Positions 27,009 to 35,446 of a DNA stretch of 64,000 bases are shown here, in pieces. The notes beneath the pieces were generated by a model. It searched no databases. It saw nothing but the letters and a program-made list of their open reading frames with translations, and was not told the origin of the DNA. Every line of letters starts with the position of its first letter. Positions within the stretch are counted from its first letter, which is position 1. The DNA is from Desulfoscipio sp. XC116 (lineage in GTDB: Bacteria > Bacillota > Desulfotomaculia > Desulfotomaculales > Desulfallaceae), in the NCBI RefSeq assembly GCF_039851975.1, contig NZ_CP156660.1, positions 434,001-498,000 on the forward strand, read 5' to 3'. Position numbers and translations under genes: made by a program.

Positions 27009-27736
27009 GTGAAAAGGAAATTCCTTCTGACTATCTGTTTTATTTTTTTAATAGTTTTCTCAATCAGTTATTCCTCTATAACACCGATCAAAATCTGGCA
27101 GAAGCCATCAAAGGTGAGGAGAACCAAATGGAACTTGCTAAAACCGATGACGTTGTATTGCTTGCGAATAAACAATCGGAAGGCGGTATGTTCAAAGAAA
27201 TTACCGTACAGACCGAGTGTAAAAGCAAAACCTTTCCCTGGGTTAATACATCTAATCCAACGTACGTTCCAATTGCTCACATTACGGATGTGAATAAGGA
27301 TGGTAGAAAGGAAATTGTGGTTATTCTAACAACAGGGACCGGAACAGGAGTTCATTTAGAGGAAATTCATGTTTTGAATAGAGAGAATTTGACTGAGATT
27401 ATCCCTGGAGTTGAGAATCCCTTTGATGCTATATATAAAAAAGTGGGTTCTAAAATCTCTAAAAATAACGGCAAAGTAAACGTGGTCGTAGAGTGGGATG
27501 ATAAAAAAATTGAAAAGACTTATAATGAATCGGATGCTGGGGTTTGGAATAAAGGTGTTGGTTTTGGAGGCTTTGTAAATTATCAATTGCACAACAATAA
27601 TATTTATGCAATTGTACCGGGATTTGCAACCCCAAGCTTAACTGTTGTAGAAGCAATAGTTGAATATGATTCAGATTTTAAAGCAAGAAGTATTACGGTT
27701 AAAGACATAGACGAAGCGGACTGGCCAGACTGCTGA
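27009..27736 (+). pseudogene. Chimeric, frameshifted copy of the lipoprotein gene at 33870-34640
   Basis: GTG 27009 (after GGAGGG) opens a good signal peptide, KRKFLLTICFIFLIVFSIS, without a lipobox cysteine. That frame runs off into nonsense. The body (MELAKTDDVV... from ATG 27128) lies in another frame and is about 500 bp nearly identical to the intact copy; only one difference is visible up to about 27615, after which the last 35 residues diverge. The 5' end seems to come from another secreted-protein gene. The body contains the FG-GAP-like DVNKDGRKEIVV motif. Without a frame correction it cannot be exported. Confidence 0.65.
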
Positions 27737-28075
27737 CTAACCAGTTGAATAAAAGCTTCCGAGCCCTGTGTGTCAACCCGTAGGGTTGTTCACAGGGGGA
27801 ACTTTTGTGTCTAATTGTTCAATAATTACTAGAATACGGAAAACAAATAGGGAAATATCCAGCTCGGTTAGAATGGATTATTAGTTAAATTTTATAGAAC
27901 AATGTAATGCATATTGCGTCTATTCTTTAAATGTGTTTTTCCGGAGGTAATTATAGCCAAGAAAAATATTGTGTGAATACTTGATCAAGTTATTGCAAAT
28001 ATTGAGTTGCCAACTCAGCTGTGTTGGCAGAGAGCGGTTTCGGAAGGCGTTGCCTGGTGGTGGGGCTCCACCTAA
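27735..28075 (+). repeat. Leader/promoter block copy (long form)
   Basis: Region without a gene. It starts with a remnant of the RsoA-like gene (minus strand), then a strong hairpin 27764-27797 (CCCTGTG...CACAGGG with inner AACCC/GGGTT), then AT-rich sequence shared with 33626-33832 and 38058-38310, ending with a conserved hairpin TGCCAAC/GTTGGCA near 28009-28030. Homology with the 38-kb copy stops near 28064, which probably marks the left edge of the IS110 insertion. Confidence 0.55.
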
Positions 28076-28233
28076 ACGGGTTAACAAGTTGCTGATTCTC
28101 ATTTAGTGGATGAGATTCTTGATGGAAGGAGCATTCCTGTAATCATTAAAAACGACCTTTGAAAAAAGAGACGCCCATCAATACAATGGTAATGTGCTAA
28201 TCCCGCAAAAGAAGGCACAAAACCAAAATTGAG

Positions 28234-28243
28234 GAGGCGCCTC
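28234..28243 (+). promoter_or_regulatory. Palindrome over the transposase ribosome binding site
   Basis: GAGGCGCCTC is a perfect 10-bp palindrome overlapping the GAGGAGG ribosome binding site and ending just before ATG 28247. If folded or dimerised in RNA it would limit transposase translation. Confidence 0.4.
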
Positions 28244-28246
28244 TAC

Positions 28247-29527
28247 ATGAAGCGTACACAAAACGAGAAGATTATGCAAATCAGAATTGAAACCTTGGTA
28301 GTCGGAATCGACATTGGGAAAGAAACCCACTACGCCAGAGCCTTTGATTACAGAGGGATTGAACTGGGTAAGCTGCTGAAATTCAGCAACACGGCGGAAG
28401 GATTTAAACTCCTGGACCGATGGATGCAGGACATTTGCAAGCAGCAAGGAAAGTCGGAAATCATCGCCGGCTTTGAGCCCACTGGACATTACTGGTTTTC
28501 ATTGGGTGACCATCTCAAGCGCCAAGGCCATAAACTGGCCATAGTCAACCCATTCCATGTCAAACGCACCAAGGAACTGGATGACAACAGCCCCACCAAG
28601 AATGACCGCAAGGACCCGAAGACAATCGCCATGCTGGTGAAAGACGGGCGTTACCGGGAGGTGTACATCCCGGACAAGATCTATCAAGAACTACGGGAAG
28701 CGGTGGATGAAAGAGAGCGGCTGCAAAAGCAGCTAACTGCTATCCACAACAGGGTTGTTCGCTGGCTGGATATCCGGTTTCCAGAGTTTGACGGTGTATT
28801 CAAGAAATGGACAGGAAAAACGGCGCTTCTGACGCTTCGGATATATTCTACACCAGCCAAGGTTTTGGAAGCCGGCGCGGACAAAATACTGGCCACCTGG
28901 AGGACAGTTGTAAAGCGCTCTGTGGGCATAAAAAGAGCACAAGCGCTGGTAAAAGCTGCAACCAACAGCATTGGCAGAACCAACGGCCATGTAGCTTCAG
29001 AAGCCAGCTTGCAGAACCTGCTTGCTGAGTACGAATTGTACTGTGTACAGCTTGAACGCTTGGAACAACTGATATTGGAACTGTTGCTTCAAGTTCCGAA
29101 CGCAGTCAAACTCTTGGGCATCAAGGGAGTTGGTTTGGTTACAGCCACAACCTTTGTCGGTGAAACCGGTGATATCCACAGGTTCGAAGACCCACGGCAG
29201 ATACAAAAGCTGGCCGGCTTCAACCTGGTAGAGAACAGTTCCGGCAAGCACAAAGGAAAGACCACCATCAGTCACCGGGGACGGAAGCGGTTACGACATG
29301 GGCTGTTCATGACCATGATCGCCATCCTGGGCAAGAATCCGGAGTTTAGGGAACTGCACCACCGCAACCTGACCAGGGAAAAGAACCCGCTAAACAAGAT
29401 GCAATCCATTGTTGCCCTCTGTGGAAAACTCATCCGTGTATTCTACGCCATTCTCAGCAAGGGCGTTGATTACAATCCGGAGAAGATGATGGGCGATATT
29501 CAACAGTCGGTGAAAACAGCCGCATAA
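28247..29527 (+). CDS. IS110-family transposase (DEDD recombinase)
   Basis: 426 residues from ATG 28247; the frame is open to TTG 28229, but the ribosome binding site GAGGAGG supports the ATG. The N-terminal RuvC-like DEDD domain shows GIDIGKETHYARA, GFEPTGHYW and NDRKDPKTIA. The C-terminal domain has IKGVGLVTA and KTTISHRGRKRLRH, which carries the candidate nucleophilic serine. A coiled segment (about 215-290) lies between. Appears intact. IS110 recombinases move through a circular intermediate guided by a bridge RNA. Confidence 0.88.
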   Translation: MKRTQNEKIMQIRIETLVVGIDIGKETHYARAFDYRGIELGKLLKFSNTAEGFKLLDRWMQDICKQQGKSEIIAGFEPTGHYWFSLGDHLKRQGHKLAIVNPFHVKRTKELDDNSPTKNDRKDPKTIAMLVKDGRYREVYIPDKIYQELREAVDERERLQKQLTAIHNRVVRWLDIRFPEFDGVFKKWTGKTALLTLRIYSTPAKVLEAGADKILATWRTVVKRSVGIKRAQALVKAATNSIGRTNGHVASEASLQNLLAEYELYCVQLERLEQLILELLLQVPNAVKLLGIKGVGLVTATTFVGETGDIHRFEDPRQIQKLAGFNLVENSSGKHKGKTTISHRGRKRLRHGLFMTMIAILGKNPEFRELHHRNLTREKNPLNKMQSIVALCGKLIRVFYAILSKGVDYNPEKMMGDIQQSVKTAA

Positions 29528-29993
29528 AGACGTAGAGACATCCTAACAAAACATAGAAACAACATAAGCACATCATCGCCGAGTGGAGAGTGCCGCAGCC
29601 CATCCAGACGATGATGTGAATGACCCAAACATTATCCACATGCTTTATAACGCACCTTGAGAACGGAGAGCCGGGACAGTCAGGTTGAATTTTTCCATTA
29701 GGGCAAAGACCCGGTTAAGGAGCATGACTGACGTTCCACCTCTTGGATAGGCAGGACGAAGGAATTTCGGGCGGAGACCCAGGAAGACATGGGAGGTTTG
29801 CTGCCGGGAGATGGTGTGGAATCCCACTGGCCACAATACAAAAAACACGCGGCCTTGGTGAAGGTCACACGCCATCATCCAGAATTACACATTGATGTAA
29901 ATAACAAGAGACGAGCTCTCCAAGCACAAATTGAAAAACTAAGAAAAACGAAGGTATTTAAAGATAATTGAAGATTATTAAGGGAGATATTAT
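29528..29993. other. Non-coding 3' region of the IS110 element and scrap of a coding frame
   Basis: About 350 bp directly after the transposase are GC-richer, contain several short inverted repeats, and have no convincing gene; a candidate location for a 3' guide-type RNA or element end. From about 29850 to 29971 a plus-strand frame (HIDVNNKRRALQAQIEKLRK) reads like the charged C-terminus of a lost protein, ending 22 bp before the next gene. Confidence 0.4.
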
Positions 29994-30764
29994 ATGAGGG
30001 GTTTATTTTCTTTGTCCGTATTTCTTTTAATTATCATTATTACTGGATGCTCATCTACTATTGATAACCAAGCGTTAAAAAATAATAATGCTTTGCATCA
30101 AAAGGAAGAAATATCTGATCATAGTACCTTTGAAAATAATGAGCTGTCTATAGGTTTCAATAATGTAAAAATAATTTGTGAAAATAAGCACCCAAAAGAT
30201 GGTTCTACCTGTAAACAACCCGCTTTGTTAATCGATAACGAAAGATATCCTTTGCCTGCTGAATATTCCGTGGGTGCTGTGCTGAAGCTTGGTGATTTTA
30301 ACCATGACAATAATATAGATATATTTATTAAGAATGTTTTGGGTGGCGGAACCAATATATATGTAACAGAAGGTTATGTTTACTCTTTTGAAAACAATAA
30401 GCCTAATGAAATATTTGCTGGCAACCATGAAGATCCAATAGATTATATTGACAAAAATATTTCATTTGAGATCAATAAATGCAACAAAGATAATTACAAT
30501 TTCGTAGTTAAGAAAAAGGATAAGATAATTGGCACAACCAATATATCTCAAGAAAAATTATACACTAATGAAATACCATCGAAAGATGATGTGCAATGTG
30601 GAAACATATTGGACTATGATGTGATTTCTGGAAAGATTGCAGTGCGAGTTGGATTAAGTTTGTTTATAACAAGTTATGCTGGAGATTTAACTCTTACTTA
30701 TGATTATATTGATAACAAATTTAAAATTATAGATGTTCAATATGATTTTAAAGACGGTGAATAA
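29994..30764 (+). CDS. Predicted lipoprotein with an FG-GAP-like segment
   Basis: 256 residues. Signal peptide GLFSLSVFLLIIIITG followed by Cys in a lipobox (I-T-G-C). The mature part is polar and AT-rich in codon use. LKLGDFNHDNNIDIFIKN resembles the D-x-N-x-D-G-x-x-D calcium-binding turn of FG-GAP/VCBS repeats, also seen in the 33.9-kb lipoprotein. Two cysteines (near CENKHP and CKQP) may form a disulfide. Start ATG 29994 after AAGGGAG. I do not recognise the family. Its siting in the sigma/hydrolase region suggests a cell-surface partner role. Confidence 0.6.
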   Translation: MRGLFSLSVFLLIIIITGCSSTIDNQALKNNNALHQKEEISDHSTFENNELSIGFNNVKIICENKHPKDGSTCKQPALLIDNERYPLPAEYSVGAVLKLGDFNHDNNIDIFIKNVLGGGTNIYVTEGYVYSFENNKPNEIFAGNHEDPIDYIDKNISFEINKCNKDNYNFVVKKKDKIIGTTNISQEKLYTNEIPSKDDVQCGNILDYDVISGKIAVRVGLSLFITSYAGDLTLTYDYIDNKFKIIDVQYDFKDGE

Positions 30765-30902
30765 AGTGAATACATGTTTTCTTTCTCAGCACTTCAGTAG
30801 ACGGACCTATTTAAAATTAAGCAGGGCTTCTCCCTCTTAGTTCTTCTTTAGAGCTAACCCGAATGGCGTGCATTAAATAGAAAAACAAAAGGAGGTCTCT
30901 TA

Positions 30903-31766
30903 TTGCCCATGGGTAAATTGAATAAGGAAAAATTAATTGTTCTATTAGTCCTTTCGGTAGTAATTGGCGCTTCTGGTTGTTCAAGTAATCCAAAAACAAG
31001 TAGTATTGACCAGATAAAAAATAGCCCGGCACAAGCGCAAGATCAAGTACTAAGCCAGGCTATACAATCAAAAAAATGGCCGGAAGAGCTGAGTCTTACC
31101 TCACCCTCCAAATTAGCTCCGCCATTTCAAACTATTTCTGAAGAGTTATTAAAAACTAGCGATTTCCCTATTTTTTTACCTACTTATTTTCCCTCCCCTA
31201 ATGTTAAAGATATGAAATGGTCCCTCAATCTCAAAACAGGGAAAAATAATTTTACTATAGAAATCGGCAAAGGCTTACTATCAAGAAAGGGAGTGGCTTA
31301 CGAAGCCGGAATACTTTCTGGTAACGTTAGGCAACCTGATGAATCACCATTAAAAAAACAGTTCGAGAGTGAAAATATAGGAATTAACTCCATTAATCTT
31401 CCAAACGGAATAAAAGGCAAGGAATTTCTAGCCGATGGGTATCCCAATGTTGTTGGTAGTAATGCAATCATTTGGAAAACTGATAAATGGTGTTTTTTCG
31501 TAACGGCATCCCCGGGTAATGGTTCTGGCAGCACTGTTGATTACGCACATCAAATCGTCAATACCTTAGGTAAAAACGATCAAGGTTTTTTAGCTCTTCC
31601 TGGAAAATTGAGTTTTATTTACACTGGCGCCAATCATCCACTTACAGAAATTTACTGGAAAGCTAACGACTCTACATGGTATTGTTTTAATTGGAGTGGC
31701 GATCCAAAGGAAGCTATTCAAATTTGGCGTAGTATGGCATATATAGGTGGCGAAAATGTGAAATGA
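30903..31766 (+). CDS. Predicted lipoprotein of unknown function
   Basis: 287 residues from TTG 30903 (GGAGG seven bases upstream); ATG 30909 is equally possible. Signal peptide EKLIVLLVLSVVIGASG with lipobox cysteine in A-S-G-C. The mature part contains a low-complexity linker, then a folded region (FPIFLPTYFPSP, KGKEFLADGYPN, WCFFVTASPG) and an aromatic C-terminus (STWYCFNWSGDPKEA). No enzyme motif found. Codon use is AT-rich like its neighbours. Membrane-anchored extracellular protein, function unknown. Confidence 0.6.
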   Translation: MPMGKLNKEKLIVLLVLSVVIGASGCSSNPKTSSIDQIKNSPAQAQDQVLSQAIQSKKWPEELSLTSPSKLAPPFQTISEELLKTSDFPIFLPTYFPSPNVKDMKWSLNLKTGKNNFTIEIGKGLLSRKGVAYEAGILSGNVRQPDESPLKKQFESENIGINSINLPNGIKGKEFLADGYPNVVGSNAIIWKTDKWCFFVTASPGNGSGSTVDYAHQIVNTLGKNDQGFLALPGKLSFIYTGANHPLTEIYWKANDSTWYCFNWSGDPKEAIQIWRSMAYIGGENVK

Positions 31767-31856
31767 GTGAGTGGTAGTCCAGTAAGGCTTCATACTCTAC
31801 CTCGTTCGGATTTACTTCTGCAAAAAATTTGCGGTTTTTAAATGGGATACCATAAC

Positions 31857-31907
31857 AAGAGAGAAAGCCTAATAACCTATCAAAATTGGTTTTTAAACTT
31901 TCTCTTT
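31857..31907 (+). terminator. Long hairpin after the lipoprotein gene
   Basis: AAGAGAGAAAG pairs with CTTTCTCTTT, with an inner AACC/GGTT stem. The rest of 31767-32113 holds the short minus-strand frame 31956-32066 and the 60-bp element. Confidence 0.45.
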
Positions 31908-31955
31908 GTAGAACTTCCCTAAATTTCCTTGTACTTTGTAAAACTATGCCGATGG

Positions 31956-32066
31956 CTAATTCGCAATGGCAATTCCATTAGCTAGGTCACCAAAAGTATT
32001 GCAAATCTGCCGGGCATAAAGATTAACAGTGCTCTTTTGATTGGTGAATCTATTATAGACCACCAT
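31956..32066 (-). CDS. Small protein, 36 residues, unrecognised
   Basis: ATG 32066 to TAG 31956 encodes a polar, amphipathic peptide containing TVNLYARQICNTFGDLANG. Its first four codons (M-V-V-Y) lie within the 60-bp element at 32059-32118, so the start is supplied by the inserted DNA or the true start was lost. It may be the 3' end of a truncated gene. No clear ribosome binding site. Confidence 0.3.
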   Translation of the reverse strand: MVVYNRFTNQKSTVNLYARQICNTFGDLANGIAIAN

Positions 32067-32118
32067 GCCGCCAACACGGCACCATCAGAGGATGAAATTA
32101 CCTGACGCTATTTTTAGG
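32059..32118. mobile_element. 60-bp element, copy 1, flanked by ATAG
   Basis: Exactly 60 bp, flanked on both sides by ATAG (32055-32058 and 32119-32122). The reverse complement matches 56 of 60 bases of the insert at 43718-43777 that splits a CRISPR repeat. It contains TGCCG-6-CGGCA and an A/T-rich second half. It overlaps the stop codon of the lysozyme-like gene. Too small to code for anything; behaves as a miniature non-autonomous element. Confidence 0.65.
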
Positions 32119-32719
32119 ATAGGCTAATGCTTGTGTCGAGAACTCCTTTTCCTACCTGTCCGGATCCGTTAAACAGAGCTCCCGCGGACGCCCCATATTG
32201 CGTAAGTTGATCAGATTCAGGGAGATAATAACCCGTTTGTCCTGACCAAGGGTAGAAAGCATTATTGGAATGTCCACAATAGTTGCCGTTCCAGGCTGTC
32301 GCTGCCATAGCCATCATTTGAATCTGGTTATTATTCCCAAGGCTTTTTAGTTTTTTGAACGCTGCGCTTAGAAACGTAGCACAAATGGCTAGATTGTTAT
32401 AATAGTTACTTCCGCAAATTGAGGAACACCAAGTGTATTTATTGTTACACCAAGCATTCCATTTATCGAACATGGCTTTGCCGATTTGACAAACGCCAGC
32501 TCCGCTGGTATTGCAGGGGTCACATCCTACGTTTATTCCACCGGCTCCAGATCCGGATAGAGTTTCAAGAGAAGCTATAGTCGCTAGTGTTGCTGGATTA
32601 ATGCCTTTATTATGTGCAGCTGAATTAATGTGTCCAGGCATACTGTTCGTGGTGAAATGACATGATGAATAATTATGGTTATAGGTACTTCCTACACATC
32701 CTCCTGGATTATAACTCAT
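32114..32719 (-). CDS. Lysozyme/lytic-transglycosylase-like protein, Cys-rich, no signal peptide
   Basis: 201 residues from ATG 32719 (AAAGG eight bases upstream; ATG 32728 is also in frame). HNKGINPATLATIASLETLSG and GAGVCQIGKAMFDKWN follow the pattern of SLT-type transglycosylases, helix with catalytic Glu then G-(L/V)-x-Q-I. About ten cysteines and many Asn/Gly residues are unusual. There is no signal peptide, so export would need a holin, cell lysis or release from a mother cell. It lies downstream of the SigO-like gene on the same strand, as the SleB-type hydrolase does in the next cassette. Confidence 0.55.
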   Translation of the reverse strand: MSYNPGGCVGSTYNHNYSSCHFTTNSMPGHINSAAHNKGINPATLATIASLETLSGSGAGGINVGCDPCNTSGAGVCQIGKAMFDKWNAWCNNKYTWCSSICGSNYYNNLAICATFLSAAFKKLKSLGNNNQIQMMAMAATAWNGNYCGHSNNAFYPWSGQTGYYLPESDQLTQYGASAGALFNGSGQVGKGVLDTSISLS

Positions 32720-32954
32720 TTTTTTCATCCTTTCTTATGCAAATTTAAATGAGGTTTATGTTCTGTAACTTGCCAGCGGTTAAGGGACATCTTTAACGGC
32801 TACTTTTTTCGATATTGTTTTCTAAGTTTTTTAACTGTGACTTGTTAGGTTAGACCAAGATTCTTCACAGCTTCTGTTAAGTAAAGCAATACAAGATTGT
32901 ACTTTAACTCCCTTGCCTTCGGTTACGGGATGATTGTCCGTCCTGGATGAGTTT

Positions 32955-33404
32955 CTACTTGGCGGTGGGCTCGTCCAGGATAAAATGATGCAACTTGTTT
33001 AACGCGCGGTTTTTTATGCGATGGACTACAGGTTGTGACACTTCCAGTTCCCTAGCCGTCTCCCGTTCGGTAAATCCATCCAGGATCGTTGATTTAATCA
33101 CCATTTGTTCTTGTGGCGTTAACAACGAGAGGGCTTTCTGGATAAAAACCGCGTCTTCCGCGCTATTGGAAACATCTTCGGCGGCAAAGATCGTATCAAT
33201 CAAACTCAATGCATCGGAATCAGCGTTCTGCTTCGCCGGACCATCCAAGATTAAAAGCTCGCGCTCATCCAACTGCCGGTACTTTTTCGCCAACCTGATC
33301 GCTTCGCGACGCAGACCGGTTAAGAACCAAGCAATCGCCTGAACTTCCTTTGGATCAAAGACATAATCGCGGGAACCGGACGGTAATAAAACATCGTCAA
33401 GTAT
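32955..33404 (-). CDS. SigO-like sigma factor region-4 protein, copy at 33 kb (start codon lost or ATA)
   Basis: The frame is open from ATA 33404 (I/M-L-D-D-V-L-L-P-S-G-S-R-D-Y-V) to the stop at 32955, 149 codons. Nearly identical to the 35.4-kb copy. The C-terminal half is a sigma-70 region-4 helix-turn-helix: LLTPQEQMVIKSTILDGFTE then RETARELEVSQPVVHRIKNR. The ancestral ATG seems to have become ATA, and the TTG used in the other copy is TTA here; the next start (TTG 33293) would make 112 residues. Expected role: DNA-binding half of a two-part sigma factor. Confidence 0.65.
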   Translation of the reverse strand: MLDDVLLPSGSRDYVFDPKEVQAIAWFLTGLRREAIRLAKKYRQLDERELLILDGPAKQNADSDALSLIDTIFAAEDVSNSAEDAVFIQKALSLLTPQEQMVIKSTILDGFTERETARELEVSQPVVHRIKNRALNKLHHFILDEPTAK

Positions 33405-33869
33405 AGTTCATTTTCACACCCCCTTTTACTAAAATTGAAATTACCCTCTTACTATATAAAGAGAAAAAAGAGGGCCTTTTTGATACCCCCTTCTTCCAAA
33501 AAAAAATTCTTTTTAGGTTTAATTTTTATCCTTTCCTAAAGCTAAAATCAACCGGATACTCATGAATCGCATTTATTATAATGCCTTGACCAACGAACTA
33601 TACTTTTAAATCGCCGGATTTAGCTGACCGAGCAGTTGAATAAAAGCTTCCAAGCCTTGTGTGTCAATCCGTAGGGTTGTCCACAGGGGGAACTTTTATA
33701 TTTAATTGTTCAATAATTATTAGAATATGGAAAACAAATAGGGGGAATATCTAGCTCGGGTAGAATGGATTATTAGTTAAATTTTATGGAACAAATGTAA
33801 TACGTATTTACGTCTATTTTTTAAATGTGTCTGATTTGATGCTCATGCTGTGAATTAAAAAATGCTGGG
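33405..33869. other. Intergenic: sigma leader, broken RsoA-like gene, leader block
   Basis: 33430-33500 is the leader shared with the 35.9-kb and 37.9-kb copies (GGGGGTGTGAAAATGAACTA on the minus strand, and a CCCTCTT/AAGAGGG hairpin). 33536-33660, minus strand, is the RsoA-like gene with in-frame stops (AFIQLLGQLNPAI, stop). 33655-33688 is the conserved CAC-AGGG hairpin. 33690-33832 is the AT-rich leader block in front of the lipoprotein. Confidence 0.55.
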
Positions 33870-34640
33870 GTGAAAATGGTGTTCAGAAAAGCTTTACTAA
33901 TTTGCGCATTAATGCTGGTGGTTGCAGGTTGTGGAGAAAGCACCAATAAACCTGAAGTCAATAATAACACTGAATCGGCGCCGGTTACAGAACAGACTTC
34001 ATCGGAGGCAAAGGAGAACCAAATGGAACTTGCTAAAACCGATGACGTTGTATTGCTTGCGAATAAACAATCGGAAGGCGGTATGTTCAAAGAAATTACC
34101 GTACAGACCGAGTGTAAAAGCAAAACCTTTCCCTGGGTTAATACATCTAATCCAACGTACGTTCCAATTGCTCACATTACGGATGTGAATAAGGATGGTA
34201 GAAAGGAAATTGTGGTTATTCTAACAACAGGGACCGGAACAGGAGTTCATTTAGAGGAAATTCATGTTTTGAATAGAGAGAATTTGACTGAGATTATCCC
34301 TGGAGTTGAGAATCCCTTTGATGCTATATATAAAAAAGTGGGTTCTAAAATCTCTAAAAATAACGGCAAAGTAAACGTGGTCGTAGAGTGGGATGATAAA
34401 AAAATTGAAAAGACTTATAATGAATCGGATGCTGGGGTTTGGAATAAAGGTGTTGGTTTTGGAGGCATTGTAAATTATCAATTGCACAACAATAATATTT
34501 ATGCAATTGTACCAGGAAGTATTGCTACGACTTGGTATGTTGTGGTAGCTATAGTTGAATATGGTCCAGATCTTAAAGTAAGGAATATTACTATTAAAGA
34601 CATGGATAAAACTAACTATCCAGATGTAATTGAAGATTGA
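33870..34640 (+). CDS. Predicted lipoprotein with FG-GAP/VCBS-like motif (intact copy)
   Basis: 256 residues. Signal peptide RKALLICALMLVVAG with lipobox cysteine (V-A-G-C), then an acidic Ser/Thr linker. The body includes AHITDVNKDGRKEIVVILTT, a D-x-N-x-D-G turn typical of FG-GAP repeats, and a beta-rich C-terminus. About 500 bp of the body are duplicated at 27.1 kb. It sits behind a leader block, divergent from the sigma/hydrolase cassette at 32-33.7 kb. Surface-anchored; function unknown. Confidence 0.7.
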   Translation: MKMVFRKALLICALMLVVAGCGESTNKPEVNNNTESAPVTEQTSSEAKENQMELAKTDDVVLLANKQSEGGMFKEITVQTECKSKTFPWVNTSNPTYVPIAHITDVNKDGRKEIVVILTTGTGTGVHLEEIHVLNRENLTEIIPGVENPFDAIYKKVGSKISKNNGKVNVVVEWDDKKIEKTYNESDAGVWNKGVGFGGIVNYQLHNNNIYAIVPGSIATTWYVVVAIVEYGPDLKVRNITIKDMDKTNYPDVIED

Positions 34641-34784
34641 AATAGGAGTTGCGAAATGTAAGCATTAATTTAGAATCAAGAGCCATTATTTCCCATCATC
34701 CCACCACAGCGGGTGCCCCGCTGCATATTGCATCCAACTGGATGATGATGGAATATGTAAAACTTAACCGAATTCGAATGGGGC

Positions 34785-34830
34785 AAAAAAAAGCAGCTCC
34801 AAAAAGGTTTTCTTCAGAGCTGCTTTTTTG
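34785..34830. terminator. Bidirectional terminator between lipoprotein and SleB-like hydrolase
   Basis: AAAAAAGCAGCT pairs with AGCTGCTTTTTT around a 20-base loop. T-runs follow the stem on both strands, fitting the two convergent genes. Confidence 0.8.
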
Positions 34831-34844
34831 CTTTCTATTGATAT

Positions 34845-35318
34845 TTAATAACCTTCTACACGAAAAAATGTGTGATCTTGAATAACAACCTCTTCAATTA
34901 CTTTTTTAGGTTTGCTACCAGGATCAGGAAATGTGTAATGCTTATTGCCATTGGGATAACTTATGCGCTCTTCATATAACCAGTTGGCATTAAACCAGAG
35001 ACAATTACCAATCGGGTTCGCTCCACCGTTTTGAGCTATGCTTAGAGATTTACTCCATGCACTACTGCCGGTGTCAGGACAAAGTGCTTCGCTTCGATCC
35101 ATACCTGCAAATGCCCCATCTTTTAATATAACGCCGGCCACAGTATTTCCACCGAACTCACTGCTGTTCTTTGCTTTTCGGTTTACTACAACCCAGTAAA
35201 CACCTCTTTTTCCAGTCAACGATTGATCTTCGGCTTCAGAGTAGATACAACGAGCAAGTAAATCAACGCTATCCAGCCCCTTAAATTGACTTTTGTTATC
35301 TAAACATGCTCCTGCCAT
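34845..35318 (-). CDS. SleB/CwlJ-type cell wall hydrolase without signal peptide
   Basis: 157 residues. LLARCIYSEAEDQSLTGKRG followed by VYWVVVNRKA is the start of the SleB (Hydrolase_2) domain, with the catalytic glutamate in YSEAE. GGNTVAGVILKDGAFAG and NPIGNCLWFNAN continue the fold. Like CwlJ it has no signal peptide; CwlJ acts in the spore coat, so a spore-associated role is possible. GAGGAGGAA places ATG 35318. It follows the SigO-like gene by 128 bp on the same strand, as the lysozyme-like gene does at 32 kb. Confidence 0.8.
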   Translation of the reverse strand: MAGACLDNKSQFKGLDSVDLLARCIYSEAEDQSLTGKRGVYWVVVNRKAKNSSEFGGNTVAGVILKDGAFAGMDRSEALCPDTGSSAWSKSLSIAQNGGANPIGNCLWFNANWLYEERISYPNGNKHYTFPDPGSKPKKVIEEVVIQDHTFFRVEGY

Positions 35319-35446
35319 TGGGAAATTCCTCCTCGCCTATTTGTTTTTTAGTTGCCCCCTTTACTTGATAAGCAGGAAGCATTACGCTAAGTAACAACAA
35401 CTCCCTGCCTTCGGGTGCGGGATGATTGTCCGTCCTGGATGAGTTT

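Larger units (their letters stand above)
28080..29880 (+). mobile_element. IS110-family insertion sequence (ends not resolved)
   Basis: Contains the transposase 28247-29527 plus about 150 bp before and up to 350 bp after it without other genes. IS110 elements lack clear inverted repeats, so the limits are estimates: the left from loss of homology of the leader block at about 28064, the right from the resumption of unrelated sequence before 29880. IS110-family recombinases are known to use a bridge RNA encoded in a non-coding end; both flanks here are long and hairpin-rich enough to hold one. Confidence 0.5.
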
